The notes under the pieces were generated by a model. It searched no databases, had not been told where the DNA came from, and was given only the letters and a program-made list of their open reading frames with translations. Below are positions 57,225 to 64,000 of a DNA stretch of 64,000 nt, one piece after another. How positions within the stretch are numbered: position 1 is the first letter of the stretch; every line of letters starts with the position of its first letter. The position numbers were made by a program, and so were the translations under genes. Origin of the DNA: Sipunculus nudus (taxonomy: Eukaryota; Annelida; Sipuncula; Golfingiida; Sipunculidae); the NCBI GenBank assembly GCA_026874595.1, contig CM049306.1, positions 85,218,142 through 85,282,141 on the forward strand, given 5' to 3'.

Positions 57225-60200
57225 GTGAGAGAAGCCAACACCAATGGGCGATAATTGGGAATTTAAGCTTCATGTCAGTGTCAAATATGACTTGACACAT
57301 GTCACTAAGTATTGTTATTAATCAATTGCTTACACTTTTTCCCACATTGATGTTGTTTTGTGCTGCAGTTGCAGCAGTAGCTAGTACAGGCCTGTAACTT
57401 GTAAGCTGATAATTACACAAATCCTATTTATAGTCCGTTTTAGACCCAGTTGTGGCTCTGTTGCAGGGTTGGGGCTAGTGCTATAAGTACCTGCTCGCCT
57501 CCGGTTCACTAGTGAACAGCCATTTAGCAGCTAGGTTGGGGCCTATTTCATTGAAAAGTAACAATTACAATTATAATTACTTCCAAAAATTGCAATTACA
57601 GTAATGATAAATTACAATTACTTTTGAAAAGTAACTAATTACCTTCATTGACTTTATAAAGATTCATAATATACTGAGGCATTGTTCATGTAAAGTATCG
57701 TTCATGGTAGATAGGCAAGCTGATTATTATTTTATATTTAGTTATTAAGTATATTAAAGGAAAACCTACAAACAAAACATATACAGTCTAGCATAATATA
57801 TTAAAGTACACAATAGCTATACTAATGATAATATATCATCGCACAATGTTCAGATTTACACTTTTCTCTTATGGAAAAGCAAAACTGGATGTAATTATCA
57901 GACATGAACATTACATGTATTGTTTATAGTTTCAGGCATTGAAAAGTTCGCTGAATTAGTGTTTTGACACAAAATAGAAATATCTGAAAGCACATAAAGA
58001 TAAACTATATTTTAAACATATTATCTTGAAGTCATTTGTGCAAAAAATACATTTGGTATTCTTCACATATTATTCTTTATCAGACAAAATATCTTGCTTC
58101 TTAATAAAACTGGCATGTGCCAATTAGAGCACATGTGGAAATAATTGTTGGTTCAAATCTTTGATGATGATAAAACCTTTTTAGTGACTACCTTAATCCT
58201 ATAGAGTAATCCTACACATTAATAAACTCATAAATCCTAATTTCTTTACTATCAATGCTAATTAGAGGTATGTCATAAATACTGGAATTTTAAATACAAT
58301 GTGATTTCACTAAACTCATTAATGCAAACATTTCATGTGAATAATTTATATAAATATATTTATGGAGAATATATAATATATTACAATTTGATGCAATGAA
58401 ATTATTTATAGGAAAAGGTAATGAAAATCCATCGCATTCATCATGATTAGCTTCTTATGTATGACAGGTAGTAAAACCAGTATACATTTCCAAGAGTCTC
58501 TGGGCACAGGAAACAGTGGAGACTGTTCAAATGTTAGAGCCAGCCAACTGAGATAGCCCAGCTATCTTGATACCTGTCTCTATTTACCTCATGGGCCTTT
58601 GACTTGAGGTAATTCTTATATCAGCCTTCCCAGATTATTTGCCTCTTTTGTCCATGTGACACACTCAGTGTCAGCTAATTAGCAAATAAACACTAATGTA
58701 ATCAGATCAGTGTGAGTATGTTCCAACCTCCATTTCAGTGAAAGAGTGAAGTGTAGCAAGCCCACACTTGTTGCAGTGTAGCTCTGGACAGGTGTACATT
58801 ATGGGAGCTTGTTATTTTATCTACATTGCAGTAGAGGATTTGCAAAAAAGGGTGGTATAACTTATAAGGAATACTATTTACCATGCTTATTACATACATG
58901 GGTATTATTTATTCAATAATCAAAGCCTACAATCCTTACCCAAGACTGTTTTGAAAAACAGTGTAAAGAAATGAGATATAAGTTAGGGTGCTCTGTCCTG
59001 AATTTTGAAAGTAATTGAAAAGTTATTGAAATTACATATATTTTTACCCTTGTAATTATTACAATTACAGTTACTTGTTATTGAATTTTGTTTAATTACT
59101 AATTACATTCAGTTACTTGAAAAATTGTAATTAATTACAGGTTATTACAATTACACATTACAGTTACCCCAACCCTGCTCTGTTGTAAACACAGAGCCAC
59201 AGGCCACTGCCTTCATTTATCTAGTTGACGGGAATGCATGTATTTTCTGACAACTGCACCCAGTTTTAGGACAACTTATCAAGTTTGAATGTGATGATGG
59301 ACAGGGTGATTGCACTTGTTACATCATCACTGCTGTTAGTGTCCTTAAACTGGACCACTGGCTACATGGATTGTAACCAGGAATACACACTGAATTGTTT
59401 CATTTATCTGTCCTCCAGAAAAATAAAGGTAGCAACCTGTGGCTCTGTGTTTACAACAGAGCCACAAATGGGTCTAACTCTAAGTCTGTTTTATCCGTAG
59501 CCCATCAGAAAGGACTCTTCAATTGCGGGTTATTCAATGATTGATGCATAAACATTTAAAAAAAACCCTGTTGTGTCGATGTTGGTGGCCCTCATGTCCA
59601 ACTGTTTTTGCTATGAAATTTTTTTATCAGTGAAATATCAAAGGAAACAATTTAATATAGTGCAGAGTAGAGGAGTAAAGGACCTAATTTTCAACAAGGT
59701 AAATAATACCTACCTTACACCTTATTTTAGAAATAGAGTTATTTGGAAATCAGTCTACATTTTACAACATTTTCAGATCCACTTTTGGGGGTCAAGTTCA
59801 TTAGTCACATGCAAAAACAGCTTCAATTGACAGCTGTTGATTGGATGATGTTATGTAAACACTCTAAAAAATATAACCAGCTAAAAAAAAATATGGCTAC
59901 TCATGCAAGGACACATCATATCTGTCAGATCATTGTTAAGACAAAAGAGTTGTGAATCATAAACTGGGGATTTATTGTTAAATTCTTAATTTCCATATAA
60001 GTTTGTCATTTCCATATATAGTTTTTTCCAGGAAATTATTGTATCCGCCAAAATGACGTTTTTTGGATTCTATGTTTTTGACCGGGCTCGCCGCTGCCAC
60101 CTTGTTCGTTTCCGGAGAACTCCTTTGAGACTACTGGTCAGATTTTTCCAAAACTTACACAAATTATCGGGTCACATGTGAACTGGTGCCTAACCAAGTG

Positions 60201-63200
60201 GCCTTGACCTCTGACCTTTCCTCTCTGCCAAGCGTCCATTTGTGCGTCTGTTTCCACACATAAACCCACATATCCTGGGAACCGTTTGACCGATCAGGAA
60301 ACAAATTTACACAAATGTAGCCCTTGGATAGCTTTATAACATACACAAAAAAAGGTGGCGCTGCCTGCAACCATGTTTGCACAGTGTCCATCTGTGCATC
60401 TGCCTTGGGTTAAAATCACTCATATCTCTACAGTGGTTTGACTAATTCACCTAAAATTTGGCATGCGTGTACATCCTAGATAGCTTTCTTTATTTTATGA
60501 CAGATGGCACCACCTTTAATCACGTTAACGATGCAGACATCCAAGCTCATATTTCGGGAACGGTTTGACCAATCAGGAAAAAAAATTACACAAATGTAGC
60601 CCGTGGATAGTTTTATAACATACAGAAAAATGGTGGCGCCACCTACAACCAATTTTGCACAGCGTCCATCTGTTTGTTTACCTTGGGTTGAAATCACTCA
60701 TAATTCAGCAGTGGTTTGACCAAATCACCTGAAATTCGGCATGTGTATACATCCCGCATAGCTTTCTTGATTTTATGACAGGTGGTGCCACCTACATTCA
60801 GGTTCACGCTGAAGACATCCATGTTTATATATCAGGACTCGTTCGACCAATCAGGAAAAAAAATTTACACAAATGTAGCCCTTGGATAGCTTTATAACAT
60901 ACGCAAAAATGGTGGCGCCACCTGAAGCCATTTTTGCACAGCGTCCATCTGTTTGTCTGCCTTGGGATAAAATCACTCATATCTCTGCAGTGGTTTGACC
61001 AAATTACCGGTAATTTGGCATGCGTATACATCCTGGATAACTTTCTTGATTTGATGACAGGTGGCTTCAGCTTCATTCATGTTCATGCTGCAGACATTAA
61101 TGCTTATATCTGTGGACTCGTTTGACCAATCAGGAAAAAAAATTACACAAATGTAGCCCTTGAAAAGCTTTATAACATACACAAAAATGGTGGCGCCACC
61201 TGCAGCCATTTTGCACAGCATCCATCTGTTGGTCTGCTGTGGGATAAAATCACTTATATCTCTGCAGTGGTTTGACTTTTCCACCTGAAATTTTGCATGT
61301 GTATACATCTTGGATAGTTTCTCATTCAAATAACAGGTTACGCCACCTACAATCATGTTTACTTCGCAGAGATCCATTCTAATATGTAACACATGTAACT
61401 CTTTTTCCCCATGCCACTAAATGCATGCCTCACTTCACCCATCCTACTCTGATTTTGGCAGATACACATAGTCGCTTGTCGACTACCCGTATTCTAGTTG
61501 ATAAATTTGAATTTTTAGGAAAATTATCTACAAAACATAGGTTGACAGCAAGTGATGAAACAGACTATAATTACCTTACATTGATCAAAGGGATTAGGAA
61601 CAAGCAGAGTGAATATATGTGTAACACTTAATAATTTTTGTATCACAAGAAAAAAATTTTGAAATTCAAATGAAAGTGAATGTCATGTTCCCTTAATGAA
61701 AGTTCAACAGGTTTTGAATGTTAAACAATTGTAAAAGTTATATATTTTTTCCAGTTTATGATTATATCTGGTGACTCATTCCATTGCTTTATAGTCCATG
61801 GGTAAAACTTAAAAGGAATTCTACAAGTATGTAAAATGTGACCTTCAGTTAACATTTGTCTCTGATCAAGTAAAAGTATAAAAAAAAAAAAAAATTAAAA
61901 TTCTTAATATTTTATTTTTATATGTCACAAATGATTGTGATTTTTCAGAGGTTAATAAGTGCATGACCATCTGTATTTTATTTTCACAGCCAAGCCCTGA
62001 TTAGAAGCAGGATTCTTAGAGAAAATGGACGTTTCATCCCAAGACGGGTGTGTTTATTTATCATTGTTTGTAACATTCTTTCAAATGCCTGATTTATCTG
62101 AATGTTCACGTTACAGGTGGTGTAGTTGCCTAATTATTCTTGTCTCATTCACATATCAATTACATCTGTAGGGAAACTGAGAATCTGTCAATTTGTTAAA
62201 ATCCAGTTAATTGCTGCTAAAATGTTGTATAATTATTCTGCTACAAAATATAACATATATTTCTAGATCTATTGGTGATGAAATTTATCTGATGATATTT
62301 AAAAAAAAATAATTTTGATAGAATGTTCCTTGATGTATTCTGTGTATTTCTTAGTCCTTTGAAAAGAGAAAAGAATTCTTCAATAGTGAATCAGATGGAT
62401 TTTTCAAGACACAAAAGAGGGAACCAGTAATGAAAAACCCCATGACAGGTGAGCAGTCTAAAAGCATGTAAATTTATTCATTTTATTGAAAAAAAAGGTA
62501 ACCAATATCTGCGGACTTCTGCAGATCTCATACAGAATTTAGATAACAGAGCAGCCTTAACCAACCATACCAGCATTATTACATGAGCTTAAAAGTAGTC
62601 TTGGACCACACATGTACTTCTGCCAGGTACCATGGTATTTTAACTTTATATGAAATTTTTTTCTGCGTTGTAGTTGTAGTTGAATTATCATAGTTGAAGT
62701 TAGCAGATAGATGTTGACATATAGCAATAGATTCCAGTTTCCTTTCTTGCTGTTATTTCCATGTCATACAAACAAAACTGACCTAATCTTTCGTTTGGGT
62801 TTTGCTATACCAAATTATGAAAGATTATATTTACTTGTGTAAAAGTAACAAATCTTAACACAGCAATCAAAAGCTTTGATTCTTGACTGAGCCATCCATT
62901 ACTATATTGGTCTCCTTGTATGAATGAATACTGTTGAAGTGGTTTTGTTAGTGGGGTTTTTACTTTCATGCTTTAACGGGAGCTAGATTTGCGCTTAATT
63001 AAGAACAAGCATTATTTTATACAACCTAGACAACTTTTAACAACCCCCCCCCCCCCCCCCCCCCCGAAGTATGACAGAGAACCAGCCATGATTGTTGTCA
63101 GCTCTGTCGTTTAAACATAGCGGGCTGCTTCAACTTGATAATCACAGTTGTTGTTGTTGAGCAATTCTACAACTTACTCAGATGTCAAACAACTGGGCTG

Positions 63201-63665
63201 AGTGCAGTACCATTGCATCATCAAACGTGATTAGTCATGGTTAATTATGTATTGTTCACTTTTAAGTTCACAGTACTCAGTCGCACATACCATATATGTG
63301 GTCACCTGGAGCTTGTAAGCGGGAGGTAATTTGCGCTACCAACCTATCTTTTATATAATTGTTTAAATGATTCAAAATTAATCACCTGAACATGCTGATT
63401 TGCATGAAAATTCAAACTGCACTAATGCTGTAAAATAAAAAAAAGTGTGAAAAATTTCAGACACGCCAAATTAACCAATTCCATAGTATACACGTATTGA
63501 TATATCATGGCAGTCTTAATTACACCGAATGATACCATCATGAGAAATGTTCTTTTTCAGACCCCAGCATGATGAGTGACATGTTGAAAGGGAATCTCAC
63601 AAACGTGCTCCCCATGATCATCATTGGTGGTTGGATCAACTGGGCCTTCTCAGGATTTTTGACAA
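57076..63665 (+). CDS. EMC3: EMC3 (ER membrane protein complex subunit 3), first four exons, 3' end outside window
   Basis: Exons 57076-57224, 61990-62047, 62355-62448 and 63561-63665 join in phase to 406 bases, 135 residues. This is about half of the roughly 260-residue protein. The N-terminus [20 protein letters not shown] runs into TM1 (about 10-33), followed by R-H-Y-V. The cytosolic part has [19 protein letters not shown] and a KNPMTDPSMM stretch. Exon 4 ends in [14 protein letters not shown], the start of TM2. EMC3 is the Oxa1/YidC-related core of the EMC, which inserts tail-anchored and multipass proteins into the ER membrane. All introns are GT-AG. Intron 1 (about 4.8 kb) carries three nested or adjacent transposons. 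Confidence 0.95.
57440..59477. mobile_element. MITE with about 45-bp hairpin-bearing inverted ends (about 316 bp without the nested element)
   Basis: After removing the hAT element and one target copy, the left end reads TTAGACCCAGTTGTGGCTCT.. and the right end ..AGAGCCACAAATGGGTCTAA. The arms are inverted repeats over about 45 bases. Each arm is itself a hairpin: GTGGCTCTGT and ACAGAGCCAC around a short loop. The target duplication of the MITE is not clear. Confidence 0.65.
57464..59177. mobile_element. Non-autonomous hAT-type element, 1,714 bp
   Basis: The ends are CAGGGTTGGGG and CCCCAACCCTG. CTCTGTTG at 57456-57463 is repeated at 59178-59185, an 8-bp target duplication as in the hAT superfamily. 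Subterminal regions (57545-57645 and 58990-59165) are rich in GTAATTACAATTAC-type boxes in opposite orientations, typical of transposase-binding subterminal repeats. The interior is AT-rich and has no transposase frame. It sits in the loop of one hairpin arm of the MITE at 57440. Confidence 0.85.
60044..61497 (+). mobile_element. Helitron/HINE-like element E2, short copy in EMC3 intron 1
   Basis: The 5' end is A|TCCGCCAAAATG (or TGTATCCGCC including the subterminal box). The 3' end has TTTTGGCAGATACA (the box inverted), a perfect hairpin TAGTCG-CTTGT-CGACTA at 61469-61485, eight bases, then CTAG (61494-61497) and T. The core has units of 278-279 bp with GGTGGCGC boxes at 60354, 60632, 60911 and 61189, alternating with GGCACCACC- or GGTGCCACC-like boxes. 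The first and last 80 bases match the inverted copy at 42229-51416. No helicase frame is present. It lies in sense orientation in the intron. Confidence 0.75.
61990..62047 (+). CDS. EMC3: EMC3 exon 2
   Basis: 58 bases between TTTTCACAG and GTGTGT. The split Ser codon is completed by the first C. It encodes the basic cytosolic segment after TM1. Confidence 0.93.
62048..62354 (+). other. EMC3 intron 2
   Basis: A 307-base AT-rich intron ending TTTCTTAG. Nothing else seen. Confidence 0.9.
62355..62448 (+). CDS. EMC3: EMC3 exon 3
   Basis: 94 bases encoding [15 protein letters not shown] and KNPMT, with donor ACAG|GTGAGC. Confidence 0.93.
62449..63560 (+). other. EMC3 intron 3, with a poly-C tract
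   Basis: About 1.1 kb with a run of about 23 C at 63043-63065. No gene or other repeat recognised. Confidence 0.85.
63561..63665 (+). CDS. EMC3: EMC3 exon 4
   Basis: 105 bases after TTTTTCAG, donor ACAA|GTGAGT. It encodes [19 protein letters not shown] and the start of TM2. The next exons lie beyond the window. Confidence 0.93.
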
Positions 63666-64000
63666 GTGAGTTGCACAGATATTGACCTAATAAACCATTT
63701 AACATAATAAATGATGTATACTGTGGTTGCCTTTATATTGGCGGGGCAGAATTTTCGCGGTTTTTATATTTTTAAAAGTTTCACGGGGTTCCTTTTTCGC
63801 GCTCTATCATTGGTCTAGTAGTATATTTCATTATCAAAAATAGTTTCATTTACCGGTGATTTCACTATTATCTAGGTCTCCTATTTCTCTGTCCGGATAT
63901 CGCATGTTCGAACATTCACAGACGGCTAAGCTGATGCCTGCAGGAAGCATTGACCCCGCTGGCTGTAATTAGTTCAGGGCCGAGGCTCATTAAAAAAAAC
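63666..64000 (+). other. EMC3 intron 4, partial, with a TACTGTGGTT repeat end
   Basis: GTATACTGTGGTTGCCTTT..GGCGGGG at 63716-63800 matches the left end of the element at 54549 and suggests another copy running out of the window. Confidence 0.55.

Larger units (their letters stand above)
57225..61989 (+). other. EMC3 intron 1
   Basis: Holds the MITE at 57440-59477 with the nested hAT element, and the E2 element at 60044-61497. The remaining DNA is AT-rich and unique. Confidence 0.85.

Overview
This window is eukaryotic nuclear DNA from an animal, most likely a bivalve or another mollusc or lophotrochozoan. The reasons are spliceosomal introns, two animal housekeeping genes (CCDC51 and EMC3), an AT-rich background, and dense non-autonomous transposons with tandem-repeat cores. 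The species assignment is an inference and cannot be proven here. Most open reading frames in the window are chance or repeat-derived. Real protein-coding sequence is confined to the two ends.

Right end (52.4-64 kb): two genes lie head to head. CCDC51 (mitochondrial potassium channel MITOK) is on the minus strand with two coding exons, 56051-55818 and 53365-52487, apparently joined by a GC-AG intron. EMC3 (ER membrane complex subunit 3) is on the plus strand with four exons visible (57076-57224, 61990-62047, 62355-62448, 63561-63665) and runs off the window. About 1 kb separates the start codons and holds long AAT microsatellites. EMC3 intron 1 contains a hAT-type element nested inside a MITE, and a Helitron-type element. 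Left end (1-3.3 kb): a possible plus-strand exon truncated by the window edge, and a small unrecognised minus-strand gene (exons 3049-3028 and 1091-886) with a polyA signal at 602-607.

Middle (3.3-52 kb): a gene-poor, repeat-rich stretch. A broken L1-like LINE on the minus strand (about 13.5-21.1 kb) has ORF1, apurinic endonuclease, reverse transcriptase and C-terminal region, all frameshifted. Its endonuclease is split by a 2.56-kb Helentron/HINE-like element (17.5-20.1 kb). Relatives of that element lie at 4.5-6.2 and 40.2-40.8 kb, with a structural cousin at 8.9-10.0 kb. A 9.2-kb Helitron-like element (42.2-51.4 kb) carries a mirrored core: a GC-rich 109-bp array in one orientation, a 3.4-kb array of about 41-bp hairpin-forming units, then the 109-bp array in the opposite orientation. 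A 1.45-kb copy of the same family lies in EMC3 intron 1 and has a textbook Helitron 3' end.

Other structures are a fold-back element with long inverted ends built of GCCTAGGC-rich subrepeats (30.1-31.9 kb), a small MITE with a 5-bp target duplication (27.5 kb), a 21-bp palindromic minisatellite (11.3 kb), a roughly 31/62-bp minisatellite (29.0 kb) and a roughly 170-bp dispersed monomer family in both orientations. The 12-bp palindrome GGTGGCGCCACC recurs inside the tandem cores of three element families whose remaining sequence differs. Between repeats are several unique, comparatively GC-rich islands (about 22, 28, 34, 35.8 and 41.4 kb) that could be promoters or enhancers; nothing in the sequence proves a function for them.
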